A model generated the notes under the pieces. That model ran no database searches. It worked only from the letters and a program-made list of their open reading frames with translations, and had not been told where the DNA came from. Shown here one piece after another: positions 1-7,683 of a stretch of DNA of 42,885 bases. Numbering within the stretch: position 1 is the first letter of the stretch; each line of letters begins with the position of its first letter. The stretch covers positions 1-42,885 of the forward strand of contig JAEXZS010000069.1 in assembly GCA_023451375.1 (NCBI GenBank), written 5' to 3'. Position numbers and translations under genes: made by a program. Source of the DNA: Pseudomonadota bacterium. GTDB taxonomy: Bacteria > Pseudomonadota > Alphaproteobacteria > Caulobacterales > Caulobacteraceae.

Positions 1-722
1 CCGCCGCCCGGCGCAAGCCCGGCGGCGCGCCCCCCGCGCGGCGCGGGCGCCCGCCCAAGGCCCAGGCCCAACAGGCCGGGGAAACCCGCGAGCTGATCCT
101 GGACGCGGCCGAGGACCTGTTTTCCAAGCACGGCTTCTATGGCGTCACCATCCGCGAGGTGGCGCGCGAGGCGGGGGTCGATACGGCCCTGGTCCATTAC
201 TATTTCGGGGCCAAGCGCGAGCTGTTCGACGCGGTCTTCATCCGCCGCGCCCAGGTGTGGAACAACGAGCGCGTGGCCGCCATCGACCGCTACGCCGAGG
301 CGTCGGGCGCCGACATGACCCTGGAGGGCCTGCTGGAGGCCTTCCTTCGACCGCCGTTCGAATGGTCGCTGAAGGGCGGGCCCGGATGGAAGCACTATGC
401 GGCCCTGGTGGCGCAGACCAACGCCAACCCGGCCTTCGGCGGCGAGACCATGGCCCGCTATTTCGACCCGGCGATCCACCGCCTGATCGAGCTGATCGCC
501 CGCGTCCTGCCCGGGGCCAGGCAGGTCGACCTGTACTGGGCCTATCACAACCTGTCGGGCGCCCTGACCCTGACGCTGGGCGAGACCGGGCGCCTGGACC
601 GGCTGTCTGGCGGCCTGTGCCGTTCCGGCGATCTGGAGAGCGCGTGCGACTACATGGTCCGCTTCGCCGCGGCGGGGTTCCGGGCCGTCTGCACCCCGGC
701 GCGGGCGACGGACGGACGATGA
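1..722 (+). CDS. TetR/AcrR-family transcriptional regulator (5' end outside window)
   Basis: The reading frame is open from the first complete codon at base 3, so the true start lies upstream; a GTG at 159 falls inside the DNA-binding domain and is not a credible start. The visible part begins with an Arg/Pro/Ala-rich basic stretch, then the TetR helix-turn-helix with TIREVAREAGVDTALVHYYF followed by KRELFDAV. The remainder is an all-helical ligand-binding and dimerisation domain. TetR proteins are usually ligand-released repressors; the ligand here is unknown. The stop overlaps the next ATG (ATGA), so it is translationally coupled to the membrane LytTR gene. A lone regulator call is secure; the target is inference. 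Confidence 0.9.
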   Translation, partial: AARRKPGGAPPARRGRPPKAQAQQAGETRELILDAAEDLFSKHGFYGVTIREVAREAGVDTALVHYYFGAKRELFDAVFIRRAQVWNNERVAAIDRYAEASGADMTLEGLLEAFLRPPFEWSLKGGPGWKHYAALVAQTNANPAFGGETMARYFDPAIHRLIELIARVLPGARQVDLYWAYHNLSGALTLTLGETGRLDRLSGGLCRSGDLESACDYMVRFAAAGFRAVCTPARATDGR

Positions 723-1498
723 GCCTGAGCGAGGCCACGCCGAAGACCGTCAGCCTGACGCTGGACCGCGCCCTGCTGCGCGGGATCGGGCTGACGCTGG
801 CGGGCGCGGTGGTCCTGGCCCTGACGGGGGCCTTCGGCATGGACGAGGTTCCGCTGTGGTTCCGCCTCGCCTACTGGATCCCGGTCATGATCCTGGGCGC
901 GGTCTGGGGCCATCTGTGCGGACGGCTGGTGGAGCGATACATCGACGCCGATCGCCGGCCGTGGGCGACGGCGGCGGCCTTGACGGCGGTGATCTCGGGC
1001 CCGCTGTCGATCATGGTCTGGGCCATCACGACCCGCTTCTTCGACGACGGTCGCGCCCTTGATCCGTTCCGCCTGCCGGACTTCCTGATGCCCGTCATCG
1101 TGGTGACGGCGGTGTTCAGCGTCCTGAACGTCTTCCTGGGGCGGACCCCGGTCCAGACCCATGCCGCCCCGGCCGGAACGTCGCCGGCCCGTCTTCTGGA
1201 GCGCCTGCCCGCCCGGCTGAGGGGGGCGAGGATCAGGGCCGTCGTCTCAGAGGACCACTATCTGCGCATCCATACCGAGCGCGGGTCGGACCTGATCCTG
1301 ATGCGGCTGGGCGACGCGCTGAAGGAGCTTGAGGGGCTGGAGGGGGCGCAGACCCATCGTAGCTGGTGGGTGGCGCGCGACGCGGTTCGCGCCGTGGCGC
1401 GCAAGGACGGACGGGCGGTGCTGACCCTGGAGGGCGGCCTGAGCGTCCCCGTCAGCCGCCGCTACGCCCGGGCCCTGCGCGAGGCCGGCTGGTGGTGA
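719..1498 (+). CDS. Membrane-anchored LytTR-domain transcriptional regulator
   Basis: This 259-residue protein has four predicted membrane segments in its first ~145 residues and a C-terminal LytTR DNA-binding domain (about 160-259). The LytTR signatures seen are EDHYLRIHT, then RSWWVARDAV and VPVSRRYARALREAGW near the end. The family binds DNA through a beta-rich fold, usually as a response regulator, but here the receiver is replaced by a membrane domain, as in many alphaproteobacterial one-component LytTR proteins. The start is the ATG overlapping the TetR stop; longer in-frame extensions run through the TetR gene and are rejected. The signal it senses is not evident. Confidence 0.88.
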   Translation: MSLSEATPKTVSLTLDRALLRGIGLTLAGAVVLALTGAFGMDEVPLWFRLAYWIPVMILGAVWGHLCGRLVERYIDADRRPWATAAALTAVISGPLSIMVWAITTRFFDDGRALDPFRLPDFLMPVIVVTAVFSVLNVFLGRTPVQTHAAPAGTSPARLLERLPARLRGARIRAVVSEDHYLRIHTERGSDLILMRLGDALKELEGLEGAQTHRSWWVARDAVRAVARKDGRAVLTLEGGLSVPVSRRYARALREAGWW

Positions 1499-1502
1499 GG
1501 CC

Positions 1503-1985
1503 TCAGCCCGCCGGCTGATCGACCACCGGGCCGCTCTCCGAGGCGGAGGCCAGCGCCGAAACCGACGCGGCGCAGCCGTTCAGCGTCTGGTCGCCGATCT
1601 CGACCCGCGCCGTCAGCGGATAGGTGCGGTCGCTCATGCCGTCCGAACATTCCGTGGCGATCAGGGCGACGTTCAGCGGCTGGTTCAGCTGGGTCGTGGT
1701 GGTGAAGGTCGCGACCGTGCCCTGCACCGTCGCGCCCCGGTTCGGCGCGCGCTGCTCGGGCTGGTCCATCCGGGTGTAGACCAGGGCGTCGTGGGTGATC
1801 TCCACGCCCCAGAAGGGTTCCGTGCCCAGGGCCCGCACGGGCTTGCTCAGGTCCACGCCCGCCAGGACCGGAGCCGCTTCCGGCGCCGGAGCCGACTGCG
1901 GGGCGTCGTTCTGACGATCGTAGCAGCCCGCCAGCGCCAAGCCGGCGATGAGGGCGGGGGCCCGTCGGCTGGCGGTCGGGCGCAT
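1503..1985 (-). CDS. Putative lipoprotein (COG3650-like)
   Basis: A 160-residue secreted protein. The N-terminus has a basic start, a hydrophobic stretch and a lipobox LALAGC, with Cys21 as the probable lipidated residue. A Pro/Ala/Gln linker follows, then a globular domain with ALGTEPFWGVEI, a pattern typical of small COG3650-type envelope proteins often fused or linked to META-like domains. Two further cysteines (in TECSDG and NGCAAS) could form a disulfide. It converges with the LytTR gene, four bases apart. The start was chosen at the ATG preceding the lipobox, because the much longer open frame upstream lies antisense to the methyltransferase. Function unknown. Confidence 0.8.
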   Translation of the reverse strand: MRPTASRRAPALIAGLALAGCYDRQNDAPQSAPAPEAAPVLAGVDLSKPVRALGTEPFWGVEITHDALVYTRMDQPEQRAPNRGATVQGTVATFTTTTQLNQPLNVALIATECSDGMSDRTYPLTARVEIGDQTLNGCAASVSALASASESGPVVDQPAG

Positions 1986-2066
1986 GGGGGGTCTCCTCTG
2001 GTCGCCTTGGCAGGTGAGGACGGAGACCGCCTCGGTCAAGGGCGGGCGCTGCGGTAAGGTGCGGCC

Positions 2067-3179
2067 ATGGCGATTCGTCCGACAGCCTATGAGTTCTTTG
2101 CCGGCGGCGGCCTGGCGGGGCTGGGCCTGTCGGGGCTGGACGTCGCCTTCGCCAACGACATGGATCCGATGAAGGCGGCCGCCTTCCGCGCCAATCATGG
2201 TTCGATCCGGTTTCACCAAGGCGACGTCTGGGCGCTGACGCCGGCCGACCTGCCGGGGCGGCCCGACCTGTGCTGGGCTTCGTCGCCCTGCCAGGACGTC
2301 AGCCTGGCGGGCGCGCGGGGCGGGCTGGAGGCGGGGCGATCCGGCGCCTTCTGGGGCTTCTGGCGTCTGATGCAGGGATTGGCGGCCGAGGGCCGGGCGC
2401 CGTCCATTGTCGTGCTGGAGAACGTCGTGGGCCTGCTCACCTCGGGCCAGGGTCGGGATTTCGCCGCCGTCTGCACCGCCATGGCCGAAGCCGGCTACCG
2501 GGTCGGCGCGCTGGAGATGGACGCCGCCCTGTGGCTGCCGCAGTCGCGCCCACGCCTGTTCATCGTCGCTGTCCGGGGCGAGGCGCCGAACGCGCCCGGA
2601 CCGCAGGCGCCCTTTCACACGCCCCGCCTGGTCGCCGCGCGGGAACGGCTGCCCGAGGCGGCGCGCCGGGCCTGGGCCTGGTGGTCCCTGCCGGCGCCGG
2701 CGCGCCGCAACCTGGACCTGGACGCCGTGCTCGAGCCGGACGACGCGGTCGAGTGGCTGGAGGACGGAGAGGCCGTCCTGGCGCTCGCCTCGCCCCTGCA
2801 CCGCGCGCGGCTGGAGGCGGTGCTCGCCGCCGGCCGGAGGCGCATCGGGGCGGCCTATCGTCGGGTGCGGGTGGAGAACGGCCGCAAGGTGCAGCGGCTG
2901 GAGCTTCGCTTCGACGGCCTGGCCGGCTGCCTGCGCACGCCGGCGGGAGGATCCTCGCGGCAATATGTGGTGGTCTGCGAGGGCGGACGGGCGCGGCTGC
3001 GCCGCCTGACCGCGCGCGAGGCGGCGCGGCTGATGGGCGTGGCGGAGGACTATCGCCTTCCCCCCAGCCAGAGCGCCGGCTTGAAGCTGATGGGCGACGC
3101 GGTCGCCGTGCCGGTGGTGCGCGCCCTTTCGGACGGGTTGCTGACGCCGGCGCTGCAGGGACGACGGCGGGCGGCTTAG
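2067..3179 (+). CDS. DNA (cytosine-5)-methyltransferase, Dcm family
   Basis: A 370-residue C5 cytosine methyltransferase. Motif I is FFAGGGLAGLGLSG near the N-terminus (AdoMet binding), motif IV is SSPCQDVSLAG with the catalytic Cys75, motif VI is VVLENVVG (about 115-122), and motif VIII is QSRPRLF (about 159-165). The C-terminal LTAREAARLMGV and LMGDAVAVPVV match motifs IX-X. Between them lies a target-recognition region of about 100 residues, so length and order fit a complete single-specificity enzyme. No restriction endonuclease gene sits beside it, so it looks like an orphan. Its recognition sequence cannot be read from the protein. It converges with and overlaps the next gene by four bases. 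Confidence 0.93.
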   Translation: MAIRPTAYEFFAGGGLAGLGLSGLDVAFANDMDPMKAAAFRANHGSIRFHQGDVWALTPADLPGRPDLCWASSPCQDVSLAGARGGLEAGRSGAFWGFWRLMQGLAAEGRAPSIVVLENVVGLLTSGQGRDFAAVCTAMAEAGYRVGALEMDAALWLPQSRPRLFIVAVRGEAPNAPGPQAPFHTPRLVAARERLPEAARRAWAWWSLPAPARRNLDLDAVLEPDDAVEWLEDGEAVLALASPLHRARLEAVLAAGRRRIGAAYRRVRVENGRKVQRLELRFDGLAGCLRTPAGGSSRQYVVVCEGGRARLRRLTAREAARLMGVAEDYRLPPSQSAGLKLMGDAVAVPVVRALSDGLLTPALQGRRRAA

Positions 3180-3445
3180 GACGGGTCGTCCTCGCGGCCG
3201 GGGTCCATCCGGTTGTCGACCTGGTCGTCCCAACCCTCGCGGTCGGACTTGAAGGCCAGCGCCATCAGCAGCCAGGCCAGCAGCACCGTGCCGACGACGC
3301 CCAGCGTCAGGGCGATCCAGCCGTGCATGGTCAGTTCTGCCCCGCCGATCGCGGACCAGGCCAGCGCCAGCAGCGCCGTGGCGCAGGCCGCGACGAAGCC
3401 GGCCAGAAGCAGGGCCAGCAGCAGGCGGACGATCCGGCCGTGCAT
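3176..3445 (-). CDS. Small two-TM membrane protein
   Basis: An 89-residue protein with two hydrophobic helices (about 6-30 and 43-66) and a charged cytoplasmic-type tail rich in Asp, Arg and Glu after KSDREGWDDQ. I do not recognise a family. It lies 24 bases downstream of the ydbL-like gene on the same strand and may be the last gene of that operon, which would fit an envelope role, but this is only context. The 3' end overlaps the end of the methyltransferase gene by four bases in convergent orientation. Confidence 0.65.
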   Translation of the reverse strand: MHGRIVRLLLALLLAGFVAACATALLALAWSAIGGAELTMHGWIALTLGVVGTVLLAWLLMALAFKSDREGWDDQVDNRMDPGREDDPS

Positions 3446-3469
3446 CCGGGCCGCCCTAGCCGCCGGTCC

Positions 3470-3829
3470 CTAGCGCTGGACCCACTGCCCTTGGGCGTTG
3501 CGGTACCACTGGCCGGATTGGATGCGCGGCAGCAACTGGCTCTCGAACATGCGGGCTCCGGCCACGTCGGCGCTGGTGCCGGCTTCGGCGGCGCTGCGGG
3601 CGTAGGCGGCGCGGCGGCCGCTGTTGGTCGCCTCCACGGCCGCGCGCAGGGCGGCGTCCGGCGAGGCGGTGCGGAAGCCGACGTAGCCGTCAGCCTGTTC
3701 GCCGACGACGCCCTGGGCCTTGGCCTGGTCGATCAGCGTCTTCTGGGCGGCGGTCTGGGCGATGGCCGCGCCGGCCACGCCCAGGGCGGCGACGGCGGCG
3801 CCGATCACGAAAAGCTTGCGGAGAGTCAT
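3470..3829 (-). CDS. ydbL: YdbL-like periplasmic protein (DUF1318)
   Basis: A 119-residue secreted protein with a clear signal peptide ending AGAAIAQ. The mature part has the DUF1318 pattern: KTLIDQAKAQGVVGEQADGY, then the DAALRAAVEATNSGRRAAY segment, and a C-terminal GQWYRNAQGQWVQR. In E. coli, YdbL is a periplasmic protein that assists the YdbH-YnbE envelope bridge. Here it is the third gene after ydbH- and ynbE-like genes, in the same order as in enterobacteria, which strengthens the call. The start is the ATG at 3829, directly before the signal peptide; an upstream extension would overlap ynbE. Confidence 0.88.
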   Translation of the reverse strand: MTLRKLFVIGAAVAALGVAGAAIAQTAAQKTLIDQAKAQGVVGEQADGYVGFRTASPDAALRAAVEATNSGRRAAYARSAAEAGTSADVAGARMFESQLLPRIQSGQWYRNAQGQWVQR

Positions 3830-3860
3830 GTCAGCCTGTCCTTTCAAAAGAGAGAGGCGA

Positions 3861-4049
3861 TCAGAAGAGGTTCGGATTTTCCTGGAGAAGCTGCTGCAGC
3901 TCCTGGTCCAGGCGAACCCGCACGTCGGCATCCAGCTTGGCGTATATCTGAATGGGCGCCACTTCCAGTCGGATGGTCGGGGCGCAGGCCGAAACGGCGA
4001 CGACGGCCGCTCCCAGGCCGAGACCGGCCAACTGGCGCTTGGTGATCAT
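3861..4049 (-). CDS. ynbE: YnbE-like outer-membrane lipoprotein
   Basis: A 62-residue lipoprotein. The signal sequence ends in a lipobox AVSAC with Cys22 as the lipidation site. The mature peptide APTIRLEVAPIQIYAKLD is a short beta-strand typical of YnbE, and QELQQLLQENPNLF closes the protein. In E. coli, YnbE forms multimers that dock on the C-terminus of YdbH and complete an inner-to-outer membrane bridge. The gene sits 83 bases after the ydbH-like gene and 31 bases before ydbL. The start at 4049 gives a standard lipoprotein leader; the far longer frame upstream is a shadow of ydbH. Confidence 0.9.
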   Translation of the reverse strand: MITKRQLAGLGLGAAVVAVSACAPTIRLEVAPIQIYAKLDADVRVRLDQELQQLLQENPNLF

Positions 4050-4132
4050 GGCGAAGGCTCCGGTTCGGCCAAGGTTGAGGGGTCTTCTAGCACGCCACGG
4101 GGTGAACGGCGTCTGAATGGATCCGATCCCGA

Positions 4133-7100
4133 TCATTGCTGAGCCGCCTCCTCGGCCTTGCCCTGGCGGGCCCGGTTGACGGCCAGCAGATCGCCGATCA
4201 GCTGGTTGAGGTTCAGCGTCGTGTCCAGCGTCAGGTCGATCTCCGTGTTCGACGGCAGGGGCAGGTTGCGCTTCAGGAATTGACGGCTGATCAGCTCGGC
4301 GAACGTCAAGCGCAGCTCCTGCCGCTGCGGCGGATCGTGGCGGCCCCTGATGTGGAACAACACGGCCATCCGGTCGTCCCCGCGGCTGTTCACCTCGGCG
4401 GTCAGGATGTCGAAGGCCAGGTTCTCCATCGCCTGATAGGCCAGGTCCTCGACCATGCCGGGCGGCACGACGTCGCCCCCACCGCCCGCATCGACATCGG
4501 CCAGGGCCTCGCGGCTGATCGACAGCCGGCCGGGCTCGACCGCCGTCAGGGACCCGCCGGCCACCTTGAAGCCCGTCTTCGGATCGGAGGTGAAGGGCAG
4601 GCGGCCGGAGACCAGGGCGTCCAGCCGCACCTTTTCGCCGAAACCGGAATCGGCCAGCACCTGGCCCAGCTGGACCCGTTCCAGCACCACCACGCCGCTG
4701 AACGGCTGGGTGGGATCCAGCGGCATGGCGAAGGGCTCGACCGAGACGAAGCCGCCGGCGGCCGCCACGCGCGCGCCCTCGACCGTCAGGCTGGTCTCGT
4801 TCAGCGAGAAGACCAGGTCCAGGCCGGTGGCGTCGGTGGCCGTGTCCAGCCGTTCGACCGTCAGTCGCTGTCCCGGCGCGGTGACCGGCGGCGTCAGGCT
4901 GGTCAGGGCGATATCGCCCTTCAGCCCTTCGACCGGGCCGGCCGGGCTGACGAAGTCCAGGTCGGGAATGCTCAAGCGCCCGCTGGAGGCGGGCTCGGCG
5001 TCCTCGGTCCAGTCGAAGCGGCCCTCGAAACCGACCGAACCGGTCACGGGCGACTGGACGTAGTCGTCCAGCAGCGGCGTAAGGTCGGACGGCTGCAGCC
5101 CTTCTTCGGCGAAGGTGACCCGCGGCGCCGAAATGACGATGCCGCCGGCCCCCGTGCGGCCGTCGTGCGCCAGGGTCAGCCGGCCCAGCCGCGCGCCGCC
5201 GTCGTTCAGATCGAAAGCGCCCGTCCAGCGCTCTCCCGCCAGCCGGGCCTCGCCGGTCGCCGCCAAGGGATGGAAGCGGCGCGGCTCCATGGCGTCGACG
5301 ACCTGGGCCGAGGCCACGGCCGCCGTCAGGCCGACCCCCGCCTCGCCGCCGTCCGCCACGACGCGACCCTGGGCGTCCGCGAACCGCATGCCGAGGAACG
5401 GCGCCTGGGCCCGGACGTCGCGGAAACCGCCGGCCACCCGCCATGCGCCGTCCTGCGAAACGAGCAGCGGCCCGTCCTCGGGACAGAGGAGGCCGGCGAC
5501 CTGGTGGATGTCGTTCTCGTCCAGCTCCAGCCGCTCGACGGTCAGATCGACGCAGTCCTCCGGCGCATAGGTCAGCCGGCCGCCGGTCATGGCCAGCAGG
5601 CCGGCGGTGCGGGCGTCGACGCCGCGCGCCAGGTCGAAATCCAGCCGAGCGCGGCCGTCCAGCCTCGCCTGGAACCCCGTCTCGGTAAGGCTCCATTCCG
5701 GCACGACGACATCCAGCGCCGGCAGACCCAGGCCGCGCGTGGCCTTGAGCGTCAGCGCGCCGCCGCCAAGGCGGCCGGGCTCGGCCTGATAGGCGGCCTC
5801 TCCGCCCTGCGCGATCGTCAGGACGCCGCCGTTGCGGGGACGGATCGTCGCCGGACGCGCCAGGCTCAGGCTGGTGCCCGCCGTGCCGGTGGCGAAGCGG
5901 AAGGCCGGGGCCTCGAAGGCGGACGATCCGAGCGCGCGCTTCATCGCGGCCAGGTCAGGCAGGTCGTCGGCGGCGATGGGGCCGAACAGCGGCCAGGCTC
6001 CGTCAGCCGCGCGCAGCGATCCATCCACGCCGATCCGGGTCGCGCCGTCATGGACCAGGTCGAGGGACAGGCGGCTGGACGCCCGCGTCAACGCCAGGTC
6101 GCCGAAACCGACGGACCCGAACGACGCATCGGCCGAGCCGGTCGCCTCGAAGGCCGAATCGCGGCCGCCGATGTCCAGCCCTGCGGAGCGGATGGACAGG
6201 TTCCGCGTCCGCGCCTCGCCCGCCTCCGCCGAGCCGGCGGTGAGGGCCAGCGGCGTCGCCAGGCTCCAGCGGAAGGCGTCGTCCCGCGCCAGGACCAGGC
6301 GTCCGTCGCGCGCGGCGACCTCCACGTCGCCGACCCGCAGATCATTCCCCGTCACCGAGGACGCCGCGAAGACCAGCGTCTGGGCGCCCTCGATCCGGAA
6401 GGCCTCCAGCCATCCGGCGGTCCGGCCGTCGAACCGGCCGGCGAGGTCCGCGTCCCGCGCCTGAAGCGCATCGGCGCCCAGGCGTTCAGCGGTCAGCCGG
6501 GCGTCGAGCACCGCGCGCCCGTCGCCCCGCCGCTGCTTGAGGTCGGGGTAGGGCAGGTCGCCGGACAGCGTCAGCCGGGCCGTCCGCCCCTGCAGCGCCG
6601 GCGTGTCGAAGGCTTCGGCCGCGCCCTCCAGCTTCAGGGCCACGCGGTCGCCGGCGGTCGTCAGGTCGATGCGGGCCCCGACGGCGCGGGCCGAGATGTC
6701 GCCGCTCTTCAACGCCGCGGCGGAGACGCCCCCGACCAGGCGCATCAGCTTGCCGTCGTTGATGCGTGCGTCGCCCCGGGCCAGGACCTCGCCGTATTCG
6801 GTGTCCACGCGCGCCCGCCCGCCTTCGACGATGACCAGCGGCGCGCGGGAATCGGGACGTGGAGGCCGTCCCGTGAACTCTTCGACCAGCGGATCCAGCG
6901 AGCCCAGCGACAGCTTTCCGCCGCGCCAGCTGGCGCGCAGCACCGGACGGACCAGTCGGATGCGGCTGGGCGTCACGCCCAGCCCGGCGCGCGACCAGGG
7001 CAGCCCCACCGCATAGTCGACCTCGACCCGCTCCACCGTGACGTCGGGATTGGCGGGGTCGCCGATCCGGATGCGGCCGACGAACCGGTCCAGCTCGATC

Positions 7101-7306
7101 CGCTCCACCTCCACGTCGGCGGGGATGCCCCGCTGGTCCAGCCAGCCGACCAGGGCCTGACGCGCCGCCGCGCGGCGGTTCACATACAGAGCCGCGATCG
7201 CCACCCCGACGATGGCCAGGATCACCACGGCGATCACGCCGATCCGGCGCGACCGTCGGCGGGCGCGGGGGGAGGGAGACGGAGAAGCGGCCGGCGTGTC
7301 GGTCAA
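4133..7306 (-). CDS. ydbH: YdbH-like AsmA-family intermembrane (phospholipid) transport protein
   Basis: A 1057-residue protein with a cytoplasmic basic N-terminus, one membrane anchor at about 23-45, and a very long periplasmic part of repeating beta-strand character. The C-terminal third carries the YdbH/dicarboxylate-transport-like domain: PFSGVVVLERVQLGQVL, KTGFKVAGGSL and a final LRLTFAELISRQFLKRN with an NTEIDLTLDTTLNLNQLIGDLL segment. AsmA-like proteins TamB, YhdP and YdbH are bridge-like grooves that together move phospholipids to the outer membrane in E. coli. It begins with TTG, because an in-frame stop lies just upstream and no ATG or GTG precedes the anchor. It heads the ynbE-ydbL operon. 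Length is somewhat above E. coli YdbH. Confidence 0.9.
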   Translation of the reverse strand: MTDTPAASPSPSPRARRRSRRIGVIAVVILAIVGVAIAALYVNRRAAARQALVGWLDQRGIPADVEVERIELDRFVGRIRIGDPANPDVTVERVEVDYAVGLPWSRAGLGVTPSRIRLVRPVLRASWRGGKLSLGSLDPLVEEFTGRPPRPDSRAPLVIVEGGRARVDTEYGEVLARGDARINDGKLMRLVGGVSAAALKSGDISARAVGARIDLTTAGDRVALKLEGAAEAFDTPALQGRTARLTLSGDLPYPDLKQRRGDGRAVLDARLTAERLGADALQARDADLAGRFDGRTAGWLEAFRIEGAQTLVFAASSVTGNDLRVGDVEVAARDGRLVLARDDAFRWSLATPLALTAGSAEAGEARTRNLSIRSAGLDIGGRDSAFEATGSADASFGSVGFGDLALTRASSRLSLDLVHDGATRIGVDGSLRAADGAWPLFGPIAADDLPDLAAMKRALGSSAFEAPAFRFATGTAGTSLSLARPATIRPRNGGVLTIAQGGEAAYQAEPGRLGGGALTLKATRGLGLPALDVVVPEWSLTETGFQARLDGRARLDFDLARGVDARTAGLLAMTGGRLTYAPEDCVDLTVERLELDENDIHQVAGLLCPEDGPLLVSQDGAWRVAGGFRDVRAQAPFLGMRFADAQGRVVADGGEAGVGLTAAVASAQVVDAMEPRRFHPLAATGEARLAGERWTGAFDLNDGGARLGRLTLAHDGRTGAGGIVISAPRVTFAEEGLQPSDLTPLLDDYVQSPVTGSVGFEGRFDWTEDAEPASSGRLSIPDLDFVSPAGPVEGLKGDIALTSLTPPVTAPGQRLTVERLDTATDATGLDLVFSLNETSLTVEGARVAAAGGFVSVEPFAMPLDPTQPFSGVVVLERVQLGQVLADSGFGEKVRLDALVSGRLPFTSDPKTGFKVAGGSLTAVEPGRLSISREALADVDAGGGGDVVPPGMVEDLAYQAMENLAFDILTAEVNSRGDDRMAVLFHIRGRHDPPQRQELRLTFAELISRQFLKRNLPLPSNTEIDLTLDTTLNLNQLIGDLLAVNRARQGKAEEAAQQ

Positions 7307-7683
7307 GCGCGGATCGTCCCGGTAGGGTCCAAGATGGACGACAGCATCGTCGCCTCTGACGTCACCATAAGATTAAATCGGCGATCGGCGAATATCGCGA
7401 CGCCGGTTGCTCGCAGCCAAGCTGGGCGACAAGAGGGCGGGCGGCGCGGCGATCATCCCCGGAATTCCACGTTTCATCTTAAAGCTATGCTTTTGCACGC
7501 CTTCAGGCGAATCAACGTGTTCCTGCCGAATCCCGGCCCGTTAACCATTTGTAACGGACTATCTTCCCAAACTGAGACAGGCGGGCTATAGGGCTGCCTT
7601 CGCGCCTCGGGGCCTTTGGGCGCGAGCAATCGAGTTTGCAGTAACGCTTTGGCGCCGCAGGCGTCGCAGTCCGACGGGGAACG
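7307..7683. other. Intergenic region between divergent ydbH and M23 peptidase genes
   Basis: A 377-base gene-free stretch between two divergent genes, so it should hold both promoters. It is more AT-rich than its flanks around 7365-7400 and 7470-7575. A TTAACCAT motif lies at 7541. A purine-rich GGGGAACG precedes the M23 ATG. No convincing small ORF or RNA gene was seen. Confidence 0.6.
7541..7554 (+). promoter_or_regulatory. Candidate CtrA-type box
   Basis: TTAACCATTTGTAA matches the first CtrA half-site and its common TTAACCAT extension; the second half is GTAA at spacing six rather than the canonical TTAA at spacing seven. It lies about 140 bases before an M23 cell-wall peptidase gene, a type of target expected for CtrA in Caulobacterales. 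The match is partial, so this is a weak prediction. Confidence 0.3.

Noticed and set aside
4136..7591. A 1151-residue open frame on the plus strand
   Set aside because: It is the antisense shadow of ydbH in GC-rich DNA; composition is Arg/Gln/Gly-rich with no domain, while ydbH has clear family features.
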